The translations under genes and the position numbers were made by a program. The notes beneath the pieces are model-generated. The model made no database searches. It saw only the letters and a list, made by a program, of their open reading frames with translations, and was not told where the DNA came from. Shown here in pieces: positions 30,915 to 39,101 of a DNA stretch of 46,329 nucleotides. Source of the DNA: Rhodospirillaceae bacterium. GTDB taxonomy: Bacteria; Pseudomonadota; Alphaproteobacteria; Bin65. The stretch's first letter is position 1; every line of letters starts with the position of its first letter. The stretch is taken from contig JAPPLJ010000043.1 in the NCBI GenBank assembly GCA_028819475.1, positions 1 to 46,329 of the forward strand, given 5' to 3'.

Positions 30915-31198
30915 CCGAAACCTTCGCGAAATGGGACCCTGCGGAACATCTGCGCACGCGGGAGGATATGCAGCTCTACCTGGAGGCCTGCGCCGAGGAG
31001 GACCCGGGCGACGGCAGCCTGATCCGGGCGGCGCTCAACGACATCGCGCGGGCGGAAAATATGAGCCGTCTGGCGCGCGAAGCTGGCCTGAGTCGCGAGG
31101 GGCTTTACAAGGCCCTGTCGGAGGACGGCAACCCCACCTTCGCCACGGTAATGAAGATTACGCGCGCGCTGGGGATGCAACTCCGCATTACGGCGTAG
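30911..31198 (+). CDS. HigA-type antitoxin
   Basis: This 95-residue protein has the pattern of the addiction-module antidote family paired with HigB-like toxins: FAKWDPAEHLRT.E at the start, a helix-turn-helix (MSRLAREAGLSREGLYKALS, about 51-70) and GNPTFATVMKITRALGMQL. It should bind its own promoter and, when present, its toxin. Here the toxin gene is reduced to its last third, so this is an orphan or relic antitoxin. It has an intact reading frame. Confidence 0.87.
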   Translation: MTETFAKWDPAEHLRTREDMQLYLEACAEEDPGDGSLIRAALNDIARAENMSRLAREAGLSREGLYKALSEDGNPTFATVMKITRALGMQLRITA

Positions 31199-31335
31199 CG
31201 GTTTTGCCGAATTTGGCCGGTCGCCTCTTCGAAGACCGCACCGCGCCCCCATCCCCGTTGGCTCCGCCCGCAGCTTGGCGTATTGCTGTCGCCTGACCAG
31301 AGCGTAGCGGCCCGGAAGTCGAGGGGGAGGATGCC

Positions 31336-32385
31336 ATGATGCAGGAGCGGATCGAGGCCAAGTGGATCCGGGCGTTCGAGACGGTGTTCGGCCTGTGCGC
31401 GGTCGAGCCCGGCGATGCGGTCGCCATCCTGTCGGAGAGCCAGTCGCGCGGCATCAACGTGCAGCTGGCGGAATTGGCGTTGAGCGCGATGGGCGCCCGG
31501 CCGTTCCATGTCGTGCTGCCGACGCCGCCGCAGTCAGCGCCCGTGCCGGTGCGCTCGACCGGGGCGAGCGACGCGGTGCAGGGGCTGGCGCCGGTGATCG
31601 AGGCGCTCGGCGCGGCGGCCCTGTTCGTCGATTGCACCGTCGAGGGCATGCTGCATGCGCCGGAACTGCCGGCGATCCTCGGCAAGGGCACGCGCGGCCT
31701 GATGATCTCCAACGAGCACCCCGAAGCGCTGGAGCGGCTGGCGCCTGACGCCGAACTGGAAGGCCGGGTGAAGACCGGGATCAAGATGCTGCGTGCGGCC
31801 TCGGAAATGCGCGTCGCGTCGGACGCCGGCACCGACCTCACGATCCGGGTGGCGGGCGCGGCGGCGGGCGGCGGTTGGGGCTTCACGAAGCGCCCCGGCA
31901 CCATGACCCACTGGCCCGGCGGCCTGTGCCTGTGCTTCCCGGCGACCGGCAGCGTCAACGGGCGGCTGGTGCTCGACCGCGGCGACGTCAATCTCACCCT
32001 CAAACGCTATATGGAAGCGCCGGTGACGCTGACGATCGAGGACGACTACGTCACCGACATCGCCGGCGACAATCTCGATGCCGACCTGTTCCGCGCCTAC
32101 ATCGCCGCCTGGGGCGACCGCGAGGCCTATGCCGTCAGCCATGTCGGCTGGGGCATGAACCCGGCGGCGCGATGGGAATCGATGGCGCTCTACGACAAGA
32201 CGGATTTCAACGGCACGGAGCTGCGCGCCTTCGCCGGCAATTTCCTCTATTCGACCGGCGCGAACGAGGTCGCCGGCCGGCACACCCTCGGCCATTTCGA
32301 CCTGCCGCTGCGCCACTGCACGGTATCGCTGGACGGCAAAACGGTCGTCGACCGGGGCGTTTTGCAGGGCGACCTCGCCGCATGA
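31336..32385 (+). CDS. NicX-like Fe(II) ring-cleavage dioxygenase (M29-fold)
   Basis: This 349-residue protein resembles 2,5-dihydroxypyridine 5,6-dioxygenase (NicX), which has the fold of M29 aminopeptidases but binds Fe(II). The iron ligands recalled for NicX are His265, His318 and Asp320. Here H269 (SHVGWGMNP) and H320-x-D322 (GHFDLPL) take matching places with the same spacing. A strong AGGGGGAGG site lies before the ATG at 31336. It heads a four-gene operon and overlaps the next gene by ATGA. NicX opens a hydroxylated pyridine ring; the true substrate here may be another N-heterocycle. A peptidase role is the main alternative. Confidence 0.75.
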   Translation: MMQERIEAKWIRAFETVFGLCAVEPGDAVAILSESQSRGINVQLAELALSAMGARPFHVVLPTPPQSAPVPVRSTGASDAVQGLAPVIEALGAAALFVDCTVEGMLHAPELPAILGKGTRGLMISNEHPEALERLAPDAELEGRVKTGIKMLRAASEMRVASDAGTDLTIRVAGAAAGGGWGFTKRPGTMTHWPGGLCLCFPATGSVNGRLVLDRGDVNLTLKRYMEAPVTLTIEDDYVTDIAGDNLDADLFRAYIAAWGDREAYAVSHVGWGMNPAARWESMALYDKTDFNGTELRAFAGNFLYSTGANEVAGRHTLGHFDLPLRHCTVSLDGKTVVDRGVLQGDLAA

Positions 32386-33194
32386 ACGCGCCGCCGCTGC
32401 CGGACGTCCCGGCCTGCATCGGGGCCGGGGCGGGGCCGGACACCGCGCTCTTCCTGCACGGCATCGGCGGCGACTCCGGCAGCTTCACCGACAATCTGCC
32501 CGCCCTGCCCGAAGGCTGGCGCGGCCTCGCCTGGGACGCGCCGGGCTATGGCGATTCCGCACCGCTGGCCGAGATGACTTTCGAAACCCTCGCCACGGCG
32601 GCGATCCGGCTGCTCGATGCGCAGCGGGTCCGGCGTGCGGTCATCGTCGGCCATTCGATGGGCGGCATGATCGCCCAGGAGATCGCCGCCCGCTATCCGG
32701 AGCGCGTCCGGGGGCTGGTCCTGTTCGCCACCAGCGCCTCGTTCGGCGGGCGCGATGCGCTCTTCCGCATGAAATTCCTCGCCGACCGTCTCGCGCCGCT
32801 CGACCGGGGGTTGACGCCGGGGGATATTGCCCGGCCGCTGGTTCCGAGCCTGTTCGGCCCCGAACCGCCGCCCGGGGCCGTGGAGCGCGCCGTCGCGAGC
32901 ATGGCGGCGCTGTCTTCGGCGACCTATCGCCAGGCGCTCAACTGCATCGTCCATTTCGACCGCAAGGCCGATCTGGCGCGCATCGCGTGTCCGACCCTGG
33001 CACTCGCGGCCGAACACGACATGCTGGCCCCGCCCCGGACGATGGAACGGATGGCCGGGGCGATTCCCGGCGCGCGCTACCGTTGTCTCGCCGAGGCGGG
33101 CCATCTGGCCAACATGGAAGACCCGGCGGCGTTCAACGCCGAAATCGGCGGCTTCCTGCAGGACATTCCCCGGCATGACCCGGACCGGACCTAG
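32382..33194 (+). CDS. Alpha/beta hydrolase
   Basis: This 270-residue enzyme has the canonical fold and triad: nucleophile S92 in GHSMGG, acid D213 in LAAEHDM and base H241 in EAGHLANMEDP, with the oxyanion HGIGGDSGS at about 26-34. It begins on the ATG overlapping the NicX-like stop. In nicotinate degradation a hydrolase of this superfamily (NicD) removes formate from the NicX product, so a similar hydrolysis of the ring-opened product is a reasonable guess. It ends ten bases before the next gene. Confidence 0.88.
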   Translation: MNAPPLPDVPACIGAGAGPDTALFLHGIGGDSGSFTDNLPALPEGWRGLAWDAPGYGDSAPLAEMTFETLATAAIRLLDAQRVRRAVIVGHSMGGMIAQEIAARYPERVRGLVLFATSASFGGRDALFRMKFLADRLAPLDRGLTPGDIARPLVPSLFGPEPPPGAVERAVASMAALSSATYRQALNCIVHFDRKADLARIACPTLALAAEHDMLAPPRTMERMAGAIPGARYRCLAEAGHLANMEDPAAFNAEIGGFLQDIPRHDPDRT

Positions 33195-33203
33195 ACAGGC
33201 TGC

Positions 33204-34445
33204 ATGTCCGCTGCACTCATGGACATCCACGGGGCGGACGCAACCGCCCGGCAGAAGGACCTGATCGGCCGGACGCGCGAACTCGGCCGCGAGCGCTTCC
33301 GCCCGCGCGCCGCCGATTTCGACGCGCGCAACGCCTTTCCGTTCGAGAACTATGCCGACCTGCGCGAGGCCGGCTTCTTCGCACTCACGATCCCCGAAAC
33401 CCACGGCGGCATGGGCGCCGACTACCAAACCTACGCCCTGGTCTCGGCGGAGCTGGGCCGCTGGTGCCCGGCGACCGCGCTCACCTTCAATATGCATGCC
33501 TGCACCCTGTTGTGGGCGTCGCAGATGGCGGACGAGCTGGACATGCCGGACGATGTGCGCGCGCAGCACAACATCCGCCGTGCGGACATTTTCCGCCGCG
33601 TGGTCGAGGACGGCATGCTGTTCGCCCAGCCCTTCTCCGAGCCGGACAGCGCGGCCGCCGCCGGCAAGGCCGCGTTCGGCACGACGGCCCGGCCGGTCGA
33701 GGGCGGCTACCGGGTCGACGGCATCAAGCATTTCGCGTCGCTCTCGGGCGCGGCGAGCCACTACGGCCTGGTCTGCACGCTGCAGCAGGAAGGCGTCGAG
33801 CCGGTCCCGCAGAACACCATGTTCCTCGCGGTGCCGGCCGATGCAGAGGGCGTGGCGATCTTCGGCGAATGGGACGTCATGGGCATGCGGCCGACCGACA
33901 GCCGCTCGATCCGGTTCGAGAATGTCTTCGTGCCGGATGCGCTGACCATGCTGCCCCACGGCCTCTACTACCAGGCCGCGCTCAACTGGCCGCACATGTT
34001 CATGACCCTGACGCCGACCTATCTCGGCCTCGCCCACGCCGCCTTTCAGTTCACCGTGGACTATCTGCGCGGCGAGGTCCCGGGTGCGCCGCCGGCCGGC
34101 CCGGCCCGGCACAGCCCGGCCAAGCAACTCGCGGTGGCGGAGATGCGCCTCAAGCTGGAGCAGGCGACGGCCCTGTTCCGGCGCGCGATAAGCGAGGCCC
34201 GGCTGCGCCCGGCCAAGGAAGACCGGCTGCGCGCCTACGCCGCCCAGTTCACCGTCATGGAATACGCCAACGATATCGCGCGCCTCGGCCTGCGCACCTG
34301 CGGCGGCCGGGCGATCTTCCGGAATTTCGACATCGAGCGCTGGTATCGCGACAGCCGCTGCGGCTCGCTGATGCTGCCCTGGACCGCGGAAATCTGCCTG
34401 GAGCGGCTGGGCCGCGAGAGCCTGTTCGAACGCGGCGAAAAATGA
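33204..34445 (+). CDS. Acyl-CoA dehydrogenase-fold flavoprotein lacking the catalytic Glu
   Basis: This 413-residue protein has all domains of the acyl-CoA dehydrogenase family: N-terminal helices (ALTIPETHGGMGADYQTYA), the beta domain with FAQPFSEPDSAAAAG for flavin and substrate, and the C-terminal helical bundle ending CGGRAIFRNFDIERWYRDSR. In ordinary family members the catalytic Glu sits in an EGT motif after this; here that place reads LPWTAEI (391-397). The alternative helix-G Glu of isovaleryl-CoA dehydrogenase is also not apparent (about M265). It may therefore be an oxidase or flavin monooxygenase of the same fold, or inactive. Coupled by ATGA overlap to the ligase gene. Confidence 0.85.
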   Translation: MSAALMDIHGADATARQKDLIGRTRELGRERFRPRAADFDARNAFPFENYADLREAGFFALTIPETHGGMGADYQTYALVSAELGRWCPATALTFNMHACTLLWASQMADELDMPDDVRAQHNIRRADIFRRVVEDGMLFAQPFSEPDSAAAAGKAAFGTTARPVEGGYRVDGIKHFASLSGAASHYGLVCTLQQEGVEPVPQNTMFLAVPADAEGVAIFGEWDVMGMRPTDSRSIRFENVFVPDALTMLPHGLYYQAALNWPHMFMTLTPTYLGLAHAAFQFTVDYLRGEVPGAPPAGPARHSPAKQLAVAEMRLKLEQATALFRRAISEARLRPAKEDRLRAYAAQFTVMEYANDIARLGLRTCGGRAIFRNFDIERWYRDSRCGSLMLPWTAEICLERLGRESLFERGEK

Positions 34446-36016
34446 CGGCCGGACCGGCAGCGGGACGCAGCCAGACCGACATTTCCGGCTGGATCGCACA
34501 GCGCGCCGGCTGGGCGCCGGACGATACCGCCATCCGCTTCGAAGGGTCCGGCATCTCCTACGCGGCGCTGGAGGAGCGGATCGGCCGGACCGCCGGGGCG
34601 CTCGCCGGCGATCTCGATATCGGCGAAGGCGGCCGGGTGGCGCATTTGGGCGTCAACGCGCCGGAGATGATCGATCTGCTGTTCGCCTGCGCCCGCCTCG
34701 GCGCGATCTTCGTGCCGCTGAACGGCCGCCTGACAGTCGAGGAGCATCTGTGGCAGTTGCGGGACTGCGGCGCCGACCTGCTGTTCGTCGAGCCGGACTA
34801 TTGCAACCACGCCGCCAAACTCGCCGCGGCGCTGCCGTCCTTGCGCCTCGCGACCTACGCCGGCGGCGATCCCCGCTGGCCGGATCTTGCGCAGCTTCGC
34901 GGCGCAGCGGGCTACCGGCCGCCCGGCCTGCGGGCCGACCTGCGCGGCCCGGTGAAGATCGTCTACACCTCGGGCACGACCGGCCGGCCGAAGGGCGCGG
35001 TGCTGTCCCAGGAGGCGCTGTTCTACACGGCACTCAACGGCCAGTCGGTCTTCGAGTTCACCAGCGCCGACCGCATCCTGACGGCGATCCCGCTGTTCCA
35101 TGTCGGCGGCATGAACATCCAGACGCTGCCGGCCCTGCGCGCCGGCGCGACGGTCACGCTCCATCGCCGGTTCGACCCGGCGGCGGTTCTGACAACGCTG
35201 GTCGAGGAGCGGACGACCCTGCTCGCCATCGTGCCGACCATGGCGCGCGCCCTGTTCGCCCTGCCGGACTTCGGCGACGCCGACCTGTCGGGCCTGCGCT
35301 GCGTCTGCATGGGCTCGTCCTCGGTGCCGCCGGCCCTGTTCGCGCCGTGGCACGCCCGCGGCCTGCCGGTGAACCAGGTCTACGGCCTGACCGAGAGCGG
35401 CCCGACCGCGGTGGCGCTGCCGGTCGCCGACGGCTTCGCCCGCAGCGCCTCGGCCGGCAAGCCGGTGCTGCATTGCGACGCGAAGATCGTCGCCGGTGAC
35501 AGCGGCCGGGAAGCGGCGCCCGGCGAGATCGGCGAGATATGGCTGCGCGGCCCCAACCTGATGACGGAATACTGGGGCAATCCCGACGCGACCGCCGAAG
35601 CCTTCACCGAAGACGGCTGGCTCCGGACCGGCGATCTCGGGCGGGTCGACTGCGGCGGCTATTTCTTCGTCGAGGACCGCAAGACGGACATGATCGTCTC
35701 CGGCGGCGAGAACATCTACCCGGCGGAACTCGAGCGGATCCTCGCCGGGTCGGAGGACCTGGCGGAGTTCGCGGTGGTCGGCCGGCCGGACGAAAAATGG
35801 GGCGAGACCCCGGTCTGCATCGCCGTGCCGAAACCGGGCGCCGCGGTCACCGAGTCCTCGGTCCTGGCGCTGTTCGAGGGCCGGCTCGCCCGCTACAAGC
35901 GCCCGCGCGCAGTCGTCATTACGAAAGGCCCGCTGCCGCGCACCCCCCTCGGCAAGGTCCGCAAGTTCGAACTGCGCGAGGCGCTGGTGGCGGGGCGGTT
36001 GGGGCGCAGTCGCTGA
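34442..36016 (+). CDS. AMP-forming acyl-CoA ligase
   Basis: This 524-residue ANL-superfamily enzyme activates a carboxylic acid with ATP and joins it to CoA. Motifs: P-loop VYTSGTTGRPKGAVLSQ (about 176-192), YGLTESGPT, GWLRTGDLG, the hinge GGENIYPAELE, and the catalytic Lys in LPRTPLGKVRK near the C-terminus. The start overlaps the previous stop. It is the last gene of the operon, and its end faces the RES toxin gene nine bases away. Substrate is unknown; context suggests the acid released from the ring-opened compound. Confidence 0.92.
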   Translation: MTAGPAAGRSQTDISGWIAQRAGWAPDDTAIRFEGSGISYAALEERIGRTAGALAGDLDIGEGGRVAHLGVNAPEMIDLLFACARLGAIFVPLNGRLTVEEHLWQLRDCGADLLFVEPDYCNHAAKLAAALPSLRLATYAGGDPRWPDLAQLRGAAGYRPPGLRADLRGPVKIVYTSGTTGRPKGAVLSQEALFYTALNGQSVFEFTSADRILTAIPLFHVGGMNIQTLPALRAGATVTLHRRFDPAAVLTTLVEERTTLLAIVPTMARALFALPDFGDADLSGLRCVCMGSSSVPPALFAPWHARGLPVNQVYGLTESGPTAVALPVADGFARSASAGKPVLHCDAKIVAGDSGREAAPGEIGEIWLRGPNLMTEYWGNPDATAEAFTEDGWLRTGDLGRVDCGGYFFVEDRKTDMIVSGGENIYPAELERILAGSEDLAEFAVVGRPDEKWGETPVCIAVPKPGAAVTESSVLALFEGRLARYKRPRAVVITKGPLPRTPLGKVRKFELREALVAGRLGRSR

Positions 36017-36025
36017 AACCGGCCG

Positions 36026-36604
36026 TCAGGGAATCAGCCCGTTTTCCTGTGCCCAATCCCGCCACTCGATTTCTTCTTCTGAGATCGGTTCGAGACGCTC
36101 GGAAAGGGCGTGATTCTCCGTGAAGATCATCAAGTTTTCGCAATCCCATCGCGCGGAAGGGGCGATTAACCCGTCGAAACCCAGGAAAGCCAGCGCCGCG
36201 CCGATTTTCTGCGTCTGGGCATAGTCCCGCTTTCCATAACGGTTGATATCGACGCCGAAGCGGGGCAGGTCCGGGCGCGCGAGGCGCAGGGACCGAGATG
36301 CCGTAACGGCGAGGCGCGTTACCTTGATCGGGCGCGGACCGGGGATCGGGGTCAATCCGGCGAGAAAAGTGGCGACTTCGGCAAGCGCCCCGTCCCGATC
36401 CAGACTCGTATAGAGAACATAGACACCGGGATCGCCCTGCGGAGGCGGCGCCCACCGTCCGCCGCTGATCGACGGCGCCGTCGGGTCTGCGCCGACACGG
36501 GTGGCACGGAAAACCTCGCCTTCAAAGCGCTCTTGTCGAAGCTGGCTCAGGCGATCGACGAGAGACTGATCGTGGATCACCTCGCGCCGACCGTTACCGC
36601 TCAA
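36026..36604 (-). CDS. RES-domain toxin
   Basis: This 192-residue protein has the RES domain named for its conserved Arg, Glu and Ser: EVFRATRVG, GGRWAPP, VLYTSLDRDGALAEVATFL and the C-terminal ARWDCENLMIF. RES toxins degrade NAD+ and so arrest cells unless an Xre/MbcA-type antitoxin binds them. The start appears to be a TTG at 36602-36604 that overlaps the antitoxin stop (TTGA), which makes translational coupling likely. It forms a complete module with the next gene. Confidence 0.87.
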   Translation of the reverse strand: MSGNGRREVIHDQSLVDRLSQLRQERFEGEVFRATRVGADPTAPSISGGRWAPPPQGDPGVYVLYTSLDRDGALAEVATFLAGLTPIPGPRPIKVTRLAVTASRSLRLARPDLPRFGVDINRYGKRDYAQTQKIGAALAFLGFDGLIAPSARWDCENLMIFTENHALSERLEPISEEEIEWRDWAQENGLIP

Positions 36605-36963
36605 ATGTAAACCGCGTCGCGAAGCTGATTGACCAGGCGCCGCACCTCATCGATCCGGCCATCCCGGATGAGTTCGGCCGGCGAAGAGCCCTTCAGGTGC
36701 TTCTGCGGAGAAAAGATCCACTGCCGCGCCTCGTTCGGCTCGTAGAAGTCGGACAGTTCGTCCACGATGAACTCGAACTCCAGCAGAGTCCTTTCGGTCT
36801 TCGCATGCGGGTAGGCACGGCCCTGATTCCAGCGCGAAACCGTTTCCGGCCGCGTGCCGAGCAGATTCGCAACCTCGACATGTCGCATCGCGCCCTTGGT
36901 GCGGATCGACTCCAACTTTCGGGCGACCGCGTTACTCACGACCGCCGCCTTCGCACCCGCCAT
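36601..36963 (-). CDS. Xre/MbcA-type antitoxin of the RES toxin
   Basis: This 120-residue protein has an N-terminal helix-turn-helix (HVEVANLLGTRPETVSRWNQG, in the first third) and a C-terminal domain of the MbcA/ParS/Xre antitoxin type (DUF2384), containing ELIRDGRIDEVRRLVNQL. It neutralises the RES toxin and probably represses the shared promoter. I start it at 36963 (MAGAKAAVV), which has a GAGGGG ribosome-binding site; the open frame upstream to 37050 crosses the promoter and is unlikely to be translated. Confidence 0.87.
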   Translation of the reverse strand: MAGAKAAVVSNAVARKLESIRTKGAMRHVEVANLLGTRPETVSRWNQGRAYPHAKTERTLLEFEFIVDELSDFYEPNEARQWIFSPQKHLKGSSPAELIRDGRIDEVRRLVNQLRDAVYI

Positions 36964-37000
36964 CGTTCGCTTCCCCTCGGCATAGCCAGTTTGTAGCAAT

Positions 37001-37041
37001 TTGTATTGCGTATTATATACAATTTTTTCATGACATTTCAA
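37001..37041 (-). promoter_or_regulatory. Promoter and operator of the RES/Xre module
   Basis: On the minus strand the -35 box TTGAAA (37036-37041), an 18-base spacer and a perfect -10 box TATAAT (37012-37017) lie just ahead of the antitoxin gene. A 6-base inverted repeat, ttgtat and atacaa (37001-37006, 37017-37022), overlaps the -10 box and is a good candidate for the antitoxin binding site. Confidence 0.7.
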
Positions 37042-37071
37042 TTGGCGCAACGTGGCGCTCCAGCAGCAGCC

Positions 37072-37713
37072 TCACACCGTCTTGCCCTTGAAGCGGCACA
37101 GGTCGTTGACGATGCAAGCCGGGCAGTCCGGCTTGCGCGCCTTGCAGACGTAGCGGCCGTGCAGGATCAGCCAGTGGTGCGCGTGCTGCCGGAATTGCGG
37201 CGGCGTCGCCTTCTCCAGCTTCTGCTCGACGGCGAGCGGCGTCTTGCCGGGCGCCAGGCCGGTCCGGTTGCCGACCCGGAAGATGTGGGTGTCGACCGCG
37301 ATGGTCGGCTGACCGAAGGCGATGTTCAGGACCACGTTCGCCGTCTTGCGGCCAACGCCGGGCAGGGCCTCCAGCGCGGCGCGGTCCTGCGGCACGCGGC
37401 TGCCGTGTTTCTCGATCAGGAGGTGGCTGAGCGCGATGACGTTCTTCGCCTTGGCGTTGTAGAGGCCGATGGTGCGGATATGCTCTTTGAGCCCCGCCTC
37501 GCCGAGCGCCACCATCTGCTCCGGCGTCGTCACCTGGGCGAACAGGGCCTTCGTCGCCTTGTTAACGCCGACGTCGGTCGCCTGGGCCGACAGGACGACG
37601 GCGACCAGCAGCGTATACGCGTTGACATGCTCCAGCTCGCCCTTGGGCGCCGGCCGCTGCGCCTCGAGGCGGCGGTACATCTCGACGATATCGGCTTTCT
37701 TCATAGCCCCCAT
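37072..37713 (-). CDS. nth: Endonuclease III
   Basis: This 213-residue base-excision repair enzyme removes oxidised pyrimidines and nicks the DNA. The helix-hairpin-helix LPGVGRKTANVVLN holds the catalytic Lys, followed by the catalytic Asp in AVDTHIFRV. The C-terminal [4Fe-4S] loop has the exact C-x6-C-x2-C-x5-C spacing (CKARKPDCPACIVNDLC). The start could be the ATG at 37711-37713 or the one three codons later. It is divergent from the DUF2244 gene. Confidence 0.95.
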   Translation of the reverse strand: MGAMKKADIVEMYRRLEAQRPAPKGELEHVNAYTLLVAVVLSAQATDVGVNKATKALFAQVTTPEQMVALGEAGLKEHIRTIGLYNAKAKNVIALSHLLIEKHGSRVPQDRAALEALPGVGRKTANVVLNIAFGQPTIAVDTHIFRVGNRTGLAPGKTPLAVEQKLEKATPPQFRQHAHHWLILHGRYVCKARKPDCPACIVNDLCRFKGKTV

Positions 37714-37758
37714 GGCGCAAACCTTACCACGAAACGGCGAATGGGTTATGGTTCCGCC

Positions 37759-38235
37759 ATGAACGCGTCGCCGGTCTTTCTCGACGCCGAACTCCGGCCC
37801 AATCGCAGCCTCAGCCCGCGCGGCTTCCGCTGGCTGATGGGCGGACTGCTGGCGCTTTCCTTCGTCGCAGGCATCGTCTTCGTCTCGATCGGCGCCTGGC
37901 CGGTCTTCGGCTTCTTCGGGCTCGACGTGCTGCTGATCTGGCTCGCCTTCCGGGCCAGCTACCGCAGCGGCGCGATGTTCGAATATCTCAGGCTGACCCG
38001 CGACGCGCTGGAGGTGAAGCGCATCCATCCCTCCGGCCGCGAGCAGCGCTGGTCGTTCCAGCCCTGGTGGGTGCGGGTGTCGCTGCCCCGCCCGGTCCGG
38101 CACGAAAGCCAGCTCTCGCTCTCGTCTCACGGCCGGCGGCTGGTTGTCGGCGCTTTCCTCAGCCCGCGGGAACGCGGAGAGGTCGCCGACGCGCTGGAGA
38201 ACGCCCTGCACCGGATGCGCGCGGCGCCGGCCTGA
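37759..38235 (+). CDS. DUF2244 membrane protein
   Basis: This 158-residue protein begins with NRSLSPRGFRWLM, then has two adjacent transmembrane helices (about 26-46 and 48-66) and a soluble part with WSFQPWWVRVSL and LSPRERGEVADALENAL. This is the DUF2244 layout, widespread in alphaproteobacteria, with no established function. An earlier in-frame ATG at 37741 would add six residues. It shares a 45-base divergent gap with nth. Confidence 0.85.
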   Translation: MNASPVFLDAELRPNRSLSPRGFRWLMGGLLALSFVAGIVFVSIGAWPVFGFFGLDVLLIWLAFRASYRSGAMFEYLRLTRDALEVKRIHPSGREQRWSFQPWWVRVSLPRPVRHESQLSLSSHGRRLVVGAFLSPRERGEVADALENALHRMRAAPA

Positions 38236-38313
38236 CGCCGGGGGCTGTACTTATTCGCAATCGGGTTAGATTTCCAAGAATTTCCGCAGTGACGAAAAAG
38301 ACTGCCGCTCCGG

Positions 38314-39066
38314 TTAGCACTCAGTTTGCGACTTTCCAAAGTATAACTGAATATCATTGATATCAAAGGGGCCAGTCGTCGTGCCGGGCCGTAGCGAACC
38401 TCTGTAACCAAATACTTCGCGGAGAAAACAATTCAAATCGCGAGCGTTCCGAACACGTTTCTCGGTTTCCGTGCGATGCGACACAAAATCGTGGATGAGA
38501 ACTAGAGCGCGCGTTGCCGATTGGCGGTCTGCCTCTGCGAGGACTCCCGCTGTGGCGGTCAACAGTTGATACCTGAGCTCCAGAACTGAGCGATTGTCCA
38601 AATTCAATTCGAAGAGCGTTGCCAGTTTGTAAATCCTCTCGACACCCTTCGATCGGGGCTTGGCCCTTAACCGTGCGTGTGCCTTTGACAGCGTTTCGCC
38701 GATCGTACCCCCAAACGTCTCGTCGGCTTTAGCTTCAATTCCGATTACAATTTGTCCACGCTCGTCCTCACAGGTGAGTAGCATATCGAGATTGGCCGGC
38801 CCTCGGAATTTGTCGAACGGAACTATGGCTTCAGGCTCAGCACACCAAGAATGAAGCCTTCCAATACCGGCACAGTTTAGAAGCGTCTCTTCGATAGTGA
38901 GAGGAAGGTGGGGTATTGCTTCCAGCCACAGTCGGGCGATTTCTTTGGCGCTGCGTCCATCCTTCCAGTGTGCTTTTCTTCCTTTCGGCGGCGCATGAAA
39001 TAGCCATTGATCTAGATTCAATAACTGCTTGTCATGTTTTGATATTTTGCCTTTAGCGCTCGACAT
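38314..39066 (-). CDS. Uncharacterised protein with a PD-(D/E)XK nuclease-like core
   Basis: This 250-residue protein is encoded by DNA clearly richer in A and T than all its neighbours, from about 38240 to 39100. The middle has a pattern typical of the PD-(D/E)XK fold: Asp in ANLDMLLTCEDE, then GQIVIGIEAKADE with the ExK pair, and a later helix with LRYQLLTATAGVL. The rest is not recognised. There is no partner gene on either side. It may be a restriction-like nuclease or a stand-alone defence protein; this is inference. Codon use and base composition suggest transfer. Confidence 0.7.
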   Translation of the reverse strand: MSSAKGKISKHDKQLLNLDQWLFHAPPKGRKAHWKDGRSAKEIARLWLEAIPHLPLTIEETLLNCAGIGRLHSWCAEPEAIVPFDKFRGPANLDMLLTCEDERGQIVIGIEAKADETFGGTIGETLSKAHARLRAKPRSKGVERIYKLATLFELNLDNRSVLELRYQLLTATAGVLAEADRQSATRALVLIHDFVSHRTETEKRVRNARDLNCFLREVFGYRGSLRPGTTTGPFDINDIQLYFGKSQTEC

Positions 39067-39101
39067 TACGAAACTTTCGTTTTGTTTTCCTGGCTACAGC
39101 C

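Noticed and set aside
31336..32385. A leucyl aminopeptidase (M29)
   Set aside because: The fold is shared, but the H269 / H320-x-D322 pattern matches the iron site of NicX, and the operon is catabolic. The alternative is noted in the entry.
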